Source: Berberis thunbergii
Lineage: Eukaryota; Streptophyta; Magnoliopsida; Ranunculales; Berberidaceae
Direction of reading: 5' to 3'
Length of the DNA stretch: 64,000 bases
Assembly (NCBI GenBank): GCA_003290165.1
Contig: QNQO01006971.1
Span: forward strand, 62,001 to 126,000
This document shows positions 45,960 through 58,349 of the stretch, in pieces. Each line of letters starts with the position of its first letter. The first letter of the stretch is position 1. The translations under genes and the position numbers were made by a program. The notes under the pieces are model-generated. The model was not told the DNA's origin, ran no database searches, and worked only from the letters and a program-made list of their open reading frames with translations.

Positions 45960-48622
45960 TCAAGTTTCTTCTTTAGGCGAAGAATTCGACCATTGAATCA
46001 GCACCCGCGTCACAACCTTGTTATGTCGTGGAAACAATCTACGAGCTAAAATGGTTGTTGGCTCAGCTCGAAAGTTTTTGAAGTTGTCGACCAGATGTAG
46101 TAATGGTGTGAGGACGACGTGTGTTCCCAATTTTTTCTTTATTTGAGACACATGAAACACCGGATGAATTTTTGAAAGAGGGGGCAATTCAGCTTGTATG
46201 CCACTGCTCCAATGCGTTCAATGACCTGAAAAGGGCCATAGAAACGAGACGACAACTTCAGGTTGCGGCGGATGCTTACTGAGGTTTGTCGATAAGGCTG
46301 AAGATGAAGATACACCCAGTCGCCGACAATGAATTCTCTTTCAGCTATGTTTTTGTCCGCATAAGTCTTCATCCGCTCCTGAACTCGATGGAGTTTCTCC
46401 TTGCTAATAGAGAGCATGTGATCTCTTTCTGTTAGATATTTCTGGACATCAGAGATGGTTCTATGAATTAGGGGAGGTAGAGCTAGCAATGGTGGGGTGT
46501 ACCCATACAATGCCTGAAAATGAGAAGTTTGCAAGCTTGAATGATATGATGTATTGAACCAATACTCCGCCAAATACAACCACTTGGTCCACTGAGATGG
46601 TGCCTCTCTCGTCATACATTGTAGCTACATTTCCAAACAAGCATTTGTACGTTCCATTTGTCCATCCATTTGGGGGTGGTATGTCGAACTCATGTTGAAA
46701 GTTGTACCCAAAGCCTTAAACATATCCTGCTAAAATGTGCTGAAAAAGACATTGTCTTGATCACTCACTATAGACGATGGCAGACCATGCAGTTTATAAA
46801 TGTGTTGGAGGAATAATTTGGCTACAACTTGGTGAGACGGTCCACAATCACTAGGATCACTGTCTTGCCATTTGATGTAGGAAGACCCTCGATGAAGTCC
46901 ATCGAGATATGCTTCCACGCTTGGTTCGGTATAGGCAAAGGTTGAAGGAGATCTCCGTAGGCTGATTGGTCGTTCTTATTTTTCTGGCAAATGTCGCATT
47001 CAGTGATGAATGTGACAAGTGCAACTTTCAGGTTTGACCCAAAGAAATATAATTGCAGTGTCTTGAGTGTCGTGGTGATCCCTGAATGACCTCCAAGAGT
47101 AGATTTATGAAGCTCTTGAAGTAGTTGTTGTCTAAGAGGAGCAGTTGATTCCACATATAGTTGGTGTTTATGTTTAAGTAATCCATTTTGCAAGGAGAAA
47201 GGAGGCTTTGAGTCAGGTTGAACAAGGAGTTGTTGGATGAGTTGTTGTGCCAATGCGTCTTGCTCATATTGCTCATATGAACTGATGACATCCACTGTGG
47301 AGTGATAATTGAGATAGCTGAGCATTGTATTTCAGGTTTAGTATACCTTGATAGTGCGTTTGCAGCAGTGTTGTCAGTTCCTTTTTTGTAGTAGATTTCG
47401 TAATCAAAGCCAAGGAGCTTGGACAATCATTTTTGTTGTGTCATGGTAGAAACCTTCTAATACTTTGGTGATCTGTATAGATTTCAAACCTTGAGCCCAA
47501 TAAGTACAACCTCCACCGGTGGACAGCCATCACAGTCGCAAGCAATTCTTTCTCATATGTGGATAATATAAAATTCTTTTGACCAAGAGCCTTACTAAAG
47601 AAAGCAATTGGTTTACCCTTTTGGGAAAGAACTGCTCCCACACCTCTACTACATGCATCAGTTTCAATAATGAAAGGAGAATTGAAGTCAGGGAGTGCTA
47701 ATATAAGAGCCCTACACATGGCGTCTTTTAATTGAGTAAAAGCCACTGTTGCTAATAGGGACCATTAAAAGGAAATTTTCTTTAAGAGGGATATCAAGGG
47801 AAAAACAATTTGGCCGTAATTTTTGATGAACCTCCTATAGTAACCTGTGAGACCAAGGAAACCCCGTACTTGTTTGATATTAGTAGGCATTTAGCCTCTA
47901 CACCCTGCCGACTAATAATGTGCTCGAAGTACTCAAGTCTTGGTTGAGCAAAAGAGCATTTGGAAGACTTGACATATAAATGGCGTTGTCTGAGTATAGA
48001 ATTGCAAGTGTCCCAAGTGAAGAGTAAAAGATGGGCTATACACCAAAATGTCATCAAAAAATACAAGGACATTTTCTTAAAAAGGCATTGAATACTTGAT
48101 TCATCAAAGCTTGGAAGGATATCAGAGCATTGGTGAGACCAAACGACATGACTCTAAACTCAAAGTGGCCATGGTGTGTTTTAAAAGCGGTTTTATGGAC
48201 GTCCAGAGGATGGACAAGTATTTGATGGTATCCAGAACTCAAATCCAACTTGGAAAACACTGGGGCTCCATGTAACTCATCAATCAAGGGCATAGAGAAC
48301 TTGTCTTTGATGGTTATCGCATTTGCGTTTTCTATAATCTACGCAAAACCTCCATGATCCATCTTTTTTTTACTAAGAGGATTGGGGCAGCAAAAGGACT
48401 TTGGGAATGTTGTATAAGAAATGCCTCTAGCATCTCATGTACCAAATTTTCAATGACAGACTTTTGCATATGGGGGACTTTGTAAGGGTTTTGTGAAGGG
48501 GCTGGATGTCCAGGTTTTAGGGGTATATGGTGGTTTAAGTTCCTATGAGGAGGTAGGGTGGTAGGTTCTTGAAAAATATCTCTGAATTCATGTAAATTAT
48601 GTAATAGTATCTGTATACACAA
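45960..48622 (-). pseudogene. Gypsy pol pseudogene (RT, RNase H, integrase, chromodomain-like tail)
   Basis: In element order: the RT entry LPPHRNLNHHIPLKPG and AAPILLVKK (48622-48332); the RT core [17 protein letters not shown] and VMSFGLTNA, with an FFDDIL-type active site near 48040 crossing a frame change; RNase H with IIETDACSRGVGAVLSQKGK and YTDHQSIRR (47746-47441). Next is an integrase zinc finger GGHSGITTTLKTL with CDICQKNK and a core start [20 protein letters not shown] (47325-46822), then the GYTPPLL and YGPFQVIERIG tail (46615-46139). The last part is VFHVSQIKKKLG and VLIQWSN (46187-45960), a chromovirus-like end. At least five frameshifts or stops break it. In an active element, it copies and integrates the retrotransposon. 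Confidence 0.85.
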
Positions 48623-48649
48623 TGGACTACTGAAATACCAACAACTAAT

Positions 48650-49900
48650 CTACATTGGGTCTCAAGGAGAGCTCAGGAATCAACTCTTGAAAGAGTATCA
48701 TCACTCGGCAGTGGGGGGACACTTTGGTATAGTGGCTACTTACAAGAGACTAAATCAATATTTCGTTTGGTCGGGTTTGAAAACTCAAGTAATCAAGCTA
48801 ATCTCTTAATGTGATGTATGCCAAAGAAATAAGGGAGATCAGAGTCCTTATGGTGGACTTCTTCAACCCCTGCCCATACCCGACCACGCATGGCAACATA
48901 TAGCCATGGACTTCATTGAAGGCCTCCCAATCAAACACTAATACGTTGTTATCCTGGTTGTTGTGGATAGACTTGCAAAATATAGCCACTTTATACCACT
49001 TTCACACCCCTATACAACCTTCAATGTTGTTGAACTTTTCCTTCAATTGTATCTGACCGAGACAAGGTATTCATCAACGCTTTTTGGCAAGACCTATTCA
49101 CTACCCTTGGCTCTAAACTAACCCTAAGTTCAGCTTACCACACTCAAACAGACGACCAATCCGAGAGAACAAATTCTTGTTTAGAAATTACATGTGGTGT
49201 ATGACAGGGGATGCCCCCTCACAATGGTTGAATTGGCTCTACTTAGCAGAGTTTTGGTTCAACGCACATCTTATCATTCCAGCTTGCAAACAACTCCTTT
49301 CAAGGCCTTATACGGATACAACCCTCCTTTCCTGGCTTTACCTCCTACCTCACATTTGGCTATAGAAGAAGTACAACAGTACCTACATAATAAAGACCAC
49401 ATGCTACAAATTATAAAAGAAAAGCTAGCAAAAGCACGGGAATGGATGAAATATTTTGTAGATAAAAGGAGTGAAAGGACATTCAATGTTGGAGAGTGGG
49501 TATACCTAAACTGCAACCATATAGACATTCTCCTTGTGCAAAAGCATGAAGTTGACAGCAAAATACTACTGCCCTTTTTAGATACTGGACAGGATTGGAG
49601 TCGTTGCCTACAAGCTACAACTTCCCCCCAAATCACGCATCCACCTGTTTTTCATGTCTCCCAGCTGAAGAAAAGACTCGAAACAGCTGTAATCTCAGCT
49701 CCTTTGCTCTCTTTAGTGGACAATCAAGGTAATTTCAGGGTTGAACCACTAAAGTATTGGCTTGCATGTTGATTCCTCGCCATAACCTTGTTGTGACTCA
49801 AATTCTTGTCCAATGGACCAACGCCACTACCAAATAAGCCACTTGGGAGGACCTCGAACACGTGCAAGCTATGTTCCCATCGTTTGATCCTTATGGACAA
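48650..49900 (+). pseudogene. Gypsy integrase pseudogene
   Basis: Zinc-finger part GGHFGIVATYKRLNQYF and [16 protein letters not shown], the core MDFIEGLP and VVDRLAKYSHF (48680-49010), then stops and frameshifts near 49060-49190. A longer open piece follows (49194-49772) with TTPFKALYGYNPPFLALP, VGEWVYL and VFHVSQLKKRLETAV. The tail RHNLVVTQILVQWTN follows after a stop near 49772. It is clearly inactive. Confidence 0.82.
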
Positions 49901-49923
49901 TGATCGTCTACAGTAGGAGGTAT

Positions 49924-50300
49924 TGTCACGATTGTACCTAAAGCAAAGTAACATAAAATAAAAATCAGAGAAAAAAGAGGGAAGAAAAAACGGGAAAGTT
50001 AGAGCAAAAAATATTGGCTGGAATTCAAAATAGAGTAGAATGGTAAATAGGAAAAAGTTGTTAGTATTGTAAGTCAGATTAAGACAAGTGTCAAAGATTA
50101 GACCATAGGATTTGTAATTCAATTACTTCTGTAGCTTTAAATAGAAAATAACCAATAGAGCTGAAGGCATGTTGTTGTAGCAGGAAAAAGATCTACAGAC
50201 TCATAGAGTCTTAGAAGTTTACCTGTAATTACTTCAGAGATCGAATTCCATTCAATTCATTTTCCTTCCATTTGTTATCAAATTGTCATCAGATCTGACA
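49924..50300 (+). repeat. 3' LTR of the plus-strand gypsy element
   Basis: 377 bp, TGTCACGATTG to CAGATCTGACA. A partial inverted relative is at 43991-44190. Confidence 0.8.
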
Positions 50301-51112
50301 TAGTGTGAAATATTCCATCTTTAATTATAAGTTCTTGTTTTACTGATAAAAAAAAACCCTGGCGTATTATATCTCTATAACATAAAAGAACGACTCCTTC
50401 CAGATTCAATTACATCATCGAACATGTGCATGTTAGCATGACTTAATTGAGCATTCATGATTAGTCTCCAATCTTCATATTTGCATTTCATTAATTTAGA
50501 CAACATATTAGGTCACTGCAAAACTGCTTCCAAGAGCAAATAAGGCTTTCTCGACTAAAGAAACAAGAGACTGTAACAAGACAAGATCTTAGTCCCTAAA
50601 GTCATTCTACAAATTATGAGCCTTTCTTGTTTCGTAATGAACCACTAAATGTGTTTATTGTGTCTATCTTAGTCTCTCTTAGTTTCCATGAAACCACAGG
50701 ATCATGATACCCATATAACACCATCTCCCCTGCGTTTCCATAGTAATTTTCCTTATATAATACTTTATAACCTGTGAATACTCCTTCGGCACTAAAGGAA
50801 AAGTAATTACTTAACCAGGATGGCAATATTCCAAGACACAGTATCCCTATCATCTTTGGCAGTATTGAATGACCTAGCACAATTTCGCCCCTTGTTAGCT
50901 TAACATGTCATAAGATGAATTTTGTTTCCGAAGGAAATAAATAACAATAAAATAAAAATGTTCAGGTTAGCTCAAAATTGCAGTGGTCTGATACAATACT
51001 TCAATAAATGGGGTGAAAGTGAATAAAATTAACATGTAACACCTCAAGCTAAATCAATCAAAAAAGCAATCAAAATCAAGGGTGTCAGAAATGAATGTAT
51101 GATACATACTTA
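50301..51112. other. Intergenic; one unidentified minus-strand frame
   Basis: An 88-codon frame at 50880-50614 contains GNAGEMVLYGYHDPVVSWKL and looks more protein-like than its surroundings. I cannot assign it. It could be a decayed exon. The rest holds nothing recognised. Confidence 0.3.
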
Positions 51113-51290
51113 GTAACGGTCTCCTTGTGAATCTGTAGAACATGGATGGCCATTCCTCCAGTGGTTGAAAACTTCTTATGGCAAGCATGGGATTTGAAGT
51201 GCCTAGCTTTAAATTTCTTATGTTGTACTAGTATCTTCTCGCCATCTAATAACACCAAACCTTGGAACCTTTCTTCTTTTTCTTCTTCCC
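51113..51290 (-). pseudogene. SUF4-like / ZNF207-type C2H2 zinc-finger pseudogene, first exon
   Basis: Minus-strand pieces [13 protein letters not shown], then [11 protein letters not shown] and [20 protein letters not shown] followed by KETVTK. These match the N-terminus of plant SUF4-like proteins (two C2H2 fingers, related to animal ZNF207), which regulate flowering-time transcription. It is broken: the initiator ATG is replaced (AGG), about five codons of finger 1 with its second Cys are missing, extra residues split the H-x-K-A-K-H-F segment, and a finger-2 Cys is Ser ([10 protein letters not shown]). A donor-like GTATGT follows the TAA end of the exon (51113), so it derives from genomic DNA, not a spliced transcript. 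A leader with a locally duplicated GAGGAGAAGGGGA block lies at 51290-51400. Confidence 0.72.
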
Positions 51291-52005
51291 TCCCCTTCTC
51301 CTCTCCTCTTTAGTTAAGAGGAAATAAGAGCCTTCTTCTTCCTTCCCCTTCTCCTCTCATCTTTAGCTAAGAAGAAATAAGAGAACTTTCTTGCCCGGAA
51401 ATAAGAGAAGAGATTAGAGTTAGGGTTTCATGGTGTAAATCTCCTTTCCTTTTTTCTCTTGCTTCTTCTTCTTGTTGGATGGATGTATTAATCGAGTGTT
51501 GTTGTTTGGACTTCTGAGTGGCTTTCCTAACTTCTGTAGTTTAAGTTAAAACCGCTCTGAGTCTGATATGATATAAAAGAATATTTTGCTTTGATTTGCT
51601 GATTTAAGAGACCTTTACAGTCCTTCTTTTGCTTTGGTCATCCACATTGAGTTGAGAGTAGGTTCCAAACCAGCCCCAGCCAACCCAAAATCGAGTAGCC
51701 CTCCCTGCTTGGCCCGCAAGATTGAAGCACCACCTTGTTAATCACCGGAGTGGAGCAGGACGAGCCTAAGAGCGACTAACTAAAAACCTAATTAGTATCT
51801 ATATAACAAATCATAATGGTGTTTTGGGTATGTATAACAAATAAGAATGGTGCTTTAGGTTGGAGATAAAAGATGACAGGGATTTACCCAAACATAAAGG
51901 GGAGGGGAACGACGGAGAATCAAACTATCACTATATTTTTTCTTTTTTCTATTTCTTCTTCCAAGCGCAGGATAACCCAAGGGGGTTGTGTTTTTTTTTT
52001 TTAAC
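51291..52005. other. Leader duplication of the zinc-finger pseudogene, then unassigned sequence
   Basis: 51290-51400 has two copies, about 52 bp apart, of a CTAAAGA(T/G)GAGAGGAGAAGG block. 51650-52000 has GC-richer sequence and a T-run just before the plastid insert. No gene seen. Confidence 0.45.
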
Positions 52006-52560
52006 CAATTGGGGCCCTCCCTTCACCACCCCAATGGGGATGGTCTACAGGATTCATAACTACCCTTCTTACTACAGGACGCTTACCTAGCCAACACTTA
52101 GATCCGACTCTACCCAAACTTTTCTGGTTCACCGCAAGATTACCCACTTGCTCAACTGTATCTGAGTAGTTTTTGGATATCAAACGAACCTCCCCAGATG
52201 GTAATTTTAATGTGGCCGATTTACCCTATTTTGAAATCAGTTTCGCTACAGCACTCGCAGCTCTCCTAATTGTCCGCCCATTCCAAGTGTGATTTCTATG
52301 TTATGTATGGTCGTGCCTAAGGGAATATCGGTTGAAGTAGATTCTTCTTTTTGATCAATCAAAACCCTTCCCAAACTGTACAAGCTTCTTCCAAAGCATA
52401 CGGCTTTCCGGATGTATATGATGATATCTCAACAGATGGATCTTATATGAATCGTATGATGAAGTACCACACCACATGAGTTGATATATTGGAATCCAAA
52501 TCTGTCGAATCACTTGGCTGAAAATTACATTTGCATAGGACTGAAATATCCCCGACAAAA
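52006..52560 (-). pseudogene. rpl2: Plastid DNA insert: rpl2 exon 2 fragment with the end of its group II intron
   Basis: Minus strand, right to left: AAGCCGTATGCTTTGGAAGA, then CTTGTACAGTTTGGGAAGGG (about 52400-52360), which reads as domain V of the rpl2 group II intron. Exon 2 follows: [40 protein letters not shown] and [13 protein letters not shown] to [10 protein letters not shown] and GGEGRAPIG at about 52006. In the plastid this gene encodes ribosomal protein uL2. Frameshifts and substitutions (HPHW for HPHG; a stop in the ARAAGAVAKLIA block) show it is an old nuclear copy. The part right of 52400 is probably more intron but is less certain. Confidence 0.85.
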
Positions 52561-55500
52561 TTAGAAAATTTTCCTTCTATCAAATAATTTGAGCGCGAAG
52601 GCACAGGGAATACCCTAGTGTTTTACCTAGGCGAGGTTTGTTTTTTTAAGAGTTTTACCTAGGTCAATTGTTGATTAGAAATAGCAAAATTAAATTTCTG
52701 GGTACTAACATAAAGTTGTTTGACATTTTTGCCCAACACCACAATTCCCACCACTCACCACAAACTACGGACATTAACCTTCTTATTCACATATTTTCTC
52801 TCCTCCAAACACCATTGAAATCCCTTTCCACCACCACAAAAACCACCCAACGTCACCGTGTTCCTTATAAATCTCCAGCAACTGAAGATAGATAAAGAGG
52901 AGGAATGTCATCACAAATTTATTGTGAGGTTATTATTGGAATGAATTTTCATTAAGAACTGAATGCTAAGTGATCAACATCCCTAATGGTGCTTACTCCA
53001 ATTAGAAGTAAAAACAAACACCCTTGGTAGGGTATCCCACTTCTAATTAAGAATTCCGACTCCAAACACCCTCATAGTGTCTATACTATACCGTGTAAAT
53101 ATTTTTTTTTAGCATTTAGAGTGCTTATGTAGCGTAAATTACTTGTCAGTTGTTTAAGATTAATATATTTGTGAATAAATATTAGATTGATAAATCTATA
53201 TATTTTGGGGGAATATATGTTTCTGTACGTGGGAAAACATAAATATTGACGGAAGAAGTTATTGTAAGGAGATGTAAGATTTTGAGCGAAGTTATGAAAT
53301 TCACAAACTGGGGACTTGGGATACCAAATCATCGAAACGAAGATCTAGAGCAAGGATTTGGAAAGGATTTGCTTGTACTGCCAGCGAGAGTTTTTGAAAC
53401 GAGAGTGTCACCCTGACACGAGGTTCATGTGACTAAGGACCAATGGTACTCAAGCCAATGCCACCAACATTCAATAGGCCCAACTGACGCCTCATCATAC
53501 ACTCATTCGCCCCTTTCACTTTGAAAACTAATATACCCATATTAGTCAACACGGGCGGGGTTTTTGTTTTTAGGGTTCAATCTTGCAAAAACTAATTATA
53601 ATAAACAATGGAGGGCGTGGAAGAGACACTGGATAAGGGAAATAAGAAAAATGAGGGCTCAATGAGATAAAGAGAGAGATGATGCTTTGTGAGGTTTTGA
53701 GGGAAATGATAGAGGATATGGGAAGATCTACGATGAGTAATTCAACGTCGCCGATATTTTTTTGGTGGTGCAAGTATTTGTCTATCTTTGAACTTATATT
53801 ACACAAATACCTTCTTACTTGTACTTCTTATTTGCTTAAGTTTTTTTATTTTATTTTATTTTATTTTATTTTATTTTATCTCGTTTTCATGATTTTGTAA
53901 GATTGGGAGCTTAAATAATGAAATTATATCAAAGCGAAAAGTTGAGAGATCAATTTTTTTGACAAACTCAAAGAGTGGTACAAAGTGATGATTACGGTGA
54001 AATTGCAAGGTGCTACAACAATCTAATGTTAAAACCAAACAAACCCAAACCCATGATTAATCAAATTAGACCCAAGCCCAAGACAACCCAAAACTTAAAC
54101 AAGAAACTCAACACAAAAGGCTTATCTTCTCATTTTGGCCATGAACATGCAACAGGGAGGGAGAGCTCTCTCCACCCTCGATTCAACCATCTTCTATTGT
54201 CCATTCTTCTCTCACGCAATAGCCTTCCACAACCATTTCCCAACCCTCATTCCCTCAATATCATCACCACTTTGCACCCTCTCTCATATCTCGGATTCAA
54301 CCTTTCATGCCACACTCTCATGTCACCAATTCACTCCATCAATTCAACTCATTTATCACCCAATTCAACCATCTCTCATCTTTCCTCCTTCACCACCACA
54401 CATCAACAAACCATCACGCAACATTTTTCTCCTCCGTTTTCTTTACCTAACAAAACCTAAATTGTTTAACTATTCTCAACCTGCTACCTTCTATTACAAA
54501 GACAACATAGTAGTTAAATTGGTTGGAGTTTCTAAATGGAGATAAACCAAGCTCGCACCGTGAACACCACAACCATGGTTTTCTAAACCCTCTACTAAAG
54601 CGTAGGACTCCCCAGGCTTAGTATAATTTTTTTTGTCATTTATTGTTATCCGATGCAGTGTATGGTTTAACATTGGATTGATTTGTGAACAAATGCATAT
54701 TACTTTACCATATATGTCATGCATCTATGGTAATTATAATTATTCTATATTTTTGTTTAAGCATGTTTTATTCATATTAATAAAATCTATGATTAGTTGC
54801 ACCTTAAACAAACACAATTAGTTCTAGACATTTGCATCTTTACCAAAATAAACTCAATATATCGATATAATGACTGGTTTATCATGACCACATCTCCGAA
54901 ACAATCAAAGATTTTCATCTCTAGTATTGCTCGAATAAAAACTGAACAATATATGACATTAGTATAATTTTATGAACTTGATGGATGAGCCATAACACGT
55001 CGCTCTTTGATTTTAAAACTTGCTTCAATTGTTTTTCCAATTTTATCAGTTTAGAAACTTAAATTGATGTACCACCACCTTCTTCTGAAATTAGTTTAAA
55101 TAAATTTTAAATTTTGTTTACAGCCTCTATCCAGAGGATTAGGCCCCTATTCGCTTTGTCACAATCCTGCAACTGTGGTTATTAAAACTAGGCTTAATTA
55201 GGCTATTTAATTAAGTTGGTTAAATATACATCATTACACGAGTTAGTAGAGGAAAAGTTTCTTAATTGGTAGAATGCAGAAGAGAACTGCATTTATACAT
55301 ATGAACATCGAGATCTCAACAATTTTGCAAATAAAGGGGCATAATAGGCCTGAGAAACTGAAATGGAGCACTTCACGTAGCAAAATCCTCCTGTGAGACC
55401 GAGGTGTTACTGGCTTTGAGGAAAGCCGAAGTAAAAAGTTTAAAGGATTTCCCTGAGGCGCCAGTATAGAAAAATGCAATAAAAACAAGTGACTAAAATA

Positions 55501-56818
55501 TAACTACATGGAATGTCATGCCAAAGATGTCATCACTTTGTATTTTGTTCCATTTTATAGTTTTTTGTATTTTTTTTTTTCATTTTATAAATATAGAAAG
55601 GCATTAGATGTCAAAGCAAAATTTTTGTCTAGACTTCAAGTATCCAAATTTTTAAAACTTTATAATAATGCAAAAGCAAAAGAGAAACCATTGGTGCTAG
55701 GGCATCAGATTGTTGGCACATAACTCATGAATTTCCAACATTGAAAGATTCAATCAATTTTGCACACCATTTGATGTATTTCTTCTCAGCATCCTTGTAG
55801 GACCCATCAATGTTTCCATATTCATTCTCAATCGAAGAAAAAAATGATGGCTCTTCATTGCGATGCAGAAAGTTTTTATTTTTTATTTTTTATTAAATCC
55901 CTAACATAGGTTATAAATGACTGCATCTCATCATGCAAATAAAAATAAATCAGAATTGATAAAGAGAATGTTTGATTAAAAACCTTGTAAACTTGATTAT
56001 CCGTCCTAAATTGAACTCCCAGAAGATTGTGCAACCACATAGGAAATCCTCCGAAACCAAGAAAGTTGTAGATGACTTAAAGAAATAAATGAAAATGGAA
56101 TATATAAAGTTCATATAATTCGTGACCCCATAAATTAATATACATAATTTAGGTCCAAAATAGCAGGGATTCACTGATTTATATGAATCTTCATGATGCG
56201 AAGCAACAATTAGAATAGGTTACATATAGATTCAATTAATATTGAAAAATGATGACATATTGTTCAATTAATATTAAACTGCAATTAGTGAAGTATCACA
56301 TATTTATTTTGTTATTTTTTATCAAATTTAGGTTGCAACCTGTAAAGTATCACAAAAACCATCCATGGGTTAATGTAGACATTATTTTAAGGTGGTTGAT
56401 AAAAAAAAAAAAAAGGCCACTTAGGTTTAATAAGTTAATTCACGTCTTATCTGAGAAGAGAAAAAGTCAAAGCTATGCAAACCAAATTCTAAGTCATGGC
56501 AAGATCATAAACAAGTCATCAAGCACAAGACCTGATCAATTGAAGAAGAATTTTTTTAAGGGTAAGGGTGAGCATTGCATCTCGAGAAAAACTGAAATTG
56601 AATCAGACCGTGCCATACCGGTCGGGGACCCAAACCATGGTCTAGTGCCTAATCGCGTTTCAAAAAACCAAAAGTCTCGAATCAAACCGAGCATTAATAC
56701 AAGTTATTGATTATATTGTTTTATAAAGGTAGAACTACTTTCAATTTAGTTTTTAGTCAACGTGGGACTAACCCTTTCAACATGGTGTGAATCTTTCAAC
56801 ATTATGTTGAGTCTAAGT
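52561..56818. other. Intergenic, mostly unassigned
   Basis: Contains a TTTTA microsatellite (53841-53880) and a pyrimidine-rich stretch at 54150-54460. Two overlapping open frames there (53975-54460 and 54135-54545) look like low-complexity translation, not protein families. Near 56566, GTAAGGGTGAGCATTGCATC followed by CATACCGG motifs resembles the end of a non-autonomous DNA element, but no partner end was fixed. No gene is supported. Confidence 0.4.
53841..53880. repeat. TTTTA microsatellite
   Basis: About seven ATTTT units in a row. Confidence 0.85.
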
Positions 56819-57350
56819 CAGGGGCAGAGCTAGGATTGCTGACAAAGGGGGGCAAAAAAAAGTTTGAAAATACCAACTTATTCCTGAACATGGTTTTCTG
56901 AACTAAACGAATATTTTTTTTTTCTTTTTTAACTCCCAACAAACCCACCCTCACCAACCCTCTCACTCTCTCCTCTTCTCCTTCTATTATATTTTCTCTC
57001 CCTCACAAACCCTTTCTCACTCTGTAATCTCTCAACTCCGCCTCTCATCTCACTCTTATATTTTCACTCCCAATTCGCTTAACTTCGTAGCAGTTGGCTA
57101 TATCGAACCATAAAACGTGAACATATCGATAGCAGAGATTTGTATAAAAATGAGGACGGAGAACCTAAACTTTTAAAATAATCCATAATTTAATTTTTAG
57201 TGGAGTCAAGAGCCAATATTGTATACAAAAGGGGGCAACCTACACTTTTAAATGGGGGCAATATAAAAAAATATGAGTAATTTAGTGAAATTTTTCAAAA
57301 AAATAAGGGGGGCAATTGACCCCCTTAGCCAAAGGGTAGATCTGCCCATG
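56819..57350. mobile_element. hAT-type MITE (CAGGGGCAGAGCTAGGA ends) with perfect 8-bp duplication
   Basis: 532 bp. The left end CAGGGGCAGAGCTAGGATT and right end TAGATCTGCCCATG are imperfect inverted repeats. Subterminal AAAGGGGGGCAA and GGGGGGCAATTGACCCCC are typical of a widespread plant MITE group with CAGGGGCGGAGC-type ends. The target duplication GTCTAAGT is exact (56811-56818 and 57351-57358). Confidence 0.9.
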
Positions 57351-57358
57351 GTCTAAGT

Positions 57359-58077
57359 TAAGAAGTTTAATCCCATGTCTTCTAAATTCCAATCTAATCT
57401 AAACAAGTTTATGGGGAGCCCATATACACCCCAAGATTGTCTTTAAAAAAAAAAAAAAATTTCTTCTGGTTATATAAAAACAAAGTTTAGTCCACATCTT
57501 CAATTTTTTTTTTTTTTTTTTTTTTTTATATTTATAAAAGGCTGATGTCTCTATAAAGTGGGCCTTGTAGGTCCTTAATATGAATCATGGGCTTGGCAAA
57601 AAAAATGTTTGGATTTGTAAGAAAAAGCCCATAATCTAGAAAGACGAAATTGGTACCGTCCCATACCGATTCGACCGATGCAATATGACATCATACCACT
57701 TTCAAAACCCCTAGACTTGAATCAAACCATCCTGATTTAAATTGCAATAATGTTATCGGTATAGGGGTGAACTATCATGTTTTAAATTGCAAGGACGTTA
57801 TCAATATAGGGGTAGTATGGAAGACCAAAGTCAACTAAACATCAAAGTCAAAGAACAATTAATTTTAAAAGTAAAATGAACATATTTTTTTAGCCTACAT
57901 AACTTTGTATCGGTTCGATTTTCACGGTTATTTTCAAGTAGAAACAGAAAACTGAATCGAATACTTCCATTTCAAAGTGTTGCAAATTGAACTAAACCAA
58001 AATCGAAATAAAATCAACCAAAATTAGTCAGTTCGATTCGATGTGAGTAATTGAGTTGGTTCATTTAGTTTTGTTTA
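57359..58077. other. Intergenic with poly-A and poly-T runs
   Basis: Poly-A near 57446-57459 and poly-T near 57506-57528. A phrase TGTTATCGGTATAGGGGT is repeated within 60 bp (57752 and 57798). No gene seen. Confidence 0.45.
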
Positions 58078-58318
58078 TTTTTTTAGTATGACAATGCGTA
58101 TTAGCTTATACCTATTAAAGTTTGGCCCTCATTTTGAAAACTAATTGAGTTTAACACTCGTTTTCTGGCGGAATCGTTAAGTCCACGTGATTGACTGATC
58201 TAGAACTAATTTTTGGACCATTTTGCTCTAAAACCAAAAATTGCCCTCCTCCTCATTTCTTCTCTATTTTCTCCTTGCATTTGTTCAATTATCTCTCACC
58301 AGGAACCCCACCCCCATT

Positions 58319-58349
58319 GCCACCACCACCACCACCACCACCACCACCA
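58319..58349 (+). repeat. CCA trinucleotide repeat
   Basis: About ten CCA/CAC units. It gives poly-Pro, poly-His or poly-Thr according to frame. Confidence 0.85.

Larger units (their letters stand above)
45513..48640 (-). mobile_element. 5'-truncated Ty3/gypsy element, minus strand: RT to 3' LTR
   Basis: It reads leftward from a truncated reverse transcriptase at about 48630, through RNase H, integrase and a C-terminal tail, to a polypurine tract (CTAAAGGGGAGGGCAT, 45897-45882) and a 3' LTR at 45881-45513. No 5' LTR, gag or protease is present. It abuts, head to head, another truncated gypsy element at about 48640. Confidence 0.85.
48640..50300 (+). mobile_element. 5'-truncated Ty3/gypsy element, plus strand: integrase to 3' LTR
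   Basis: It starts inside the integrase zinc-finger region and ends in a complete 3' LTR (49924-50300). It belongs to the same broad lineage as the minus-strand copy next to it, since their integrase tails align well. Polypurine-like AGTAGGAGGTAT precedes the LTR. It has lost LTR, gag, protease, RT and RNase H at the 5' side. Confidence 0.83.

Noticed and set aside
53975..54545. Two overlapping frames of 161 and 136 codons
   Set aside because: Both come from a pyrimidine-rich stretch and give Ser/His/Thr-rich peptides with no domain; two frames open together argues against coding.
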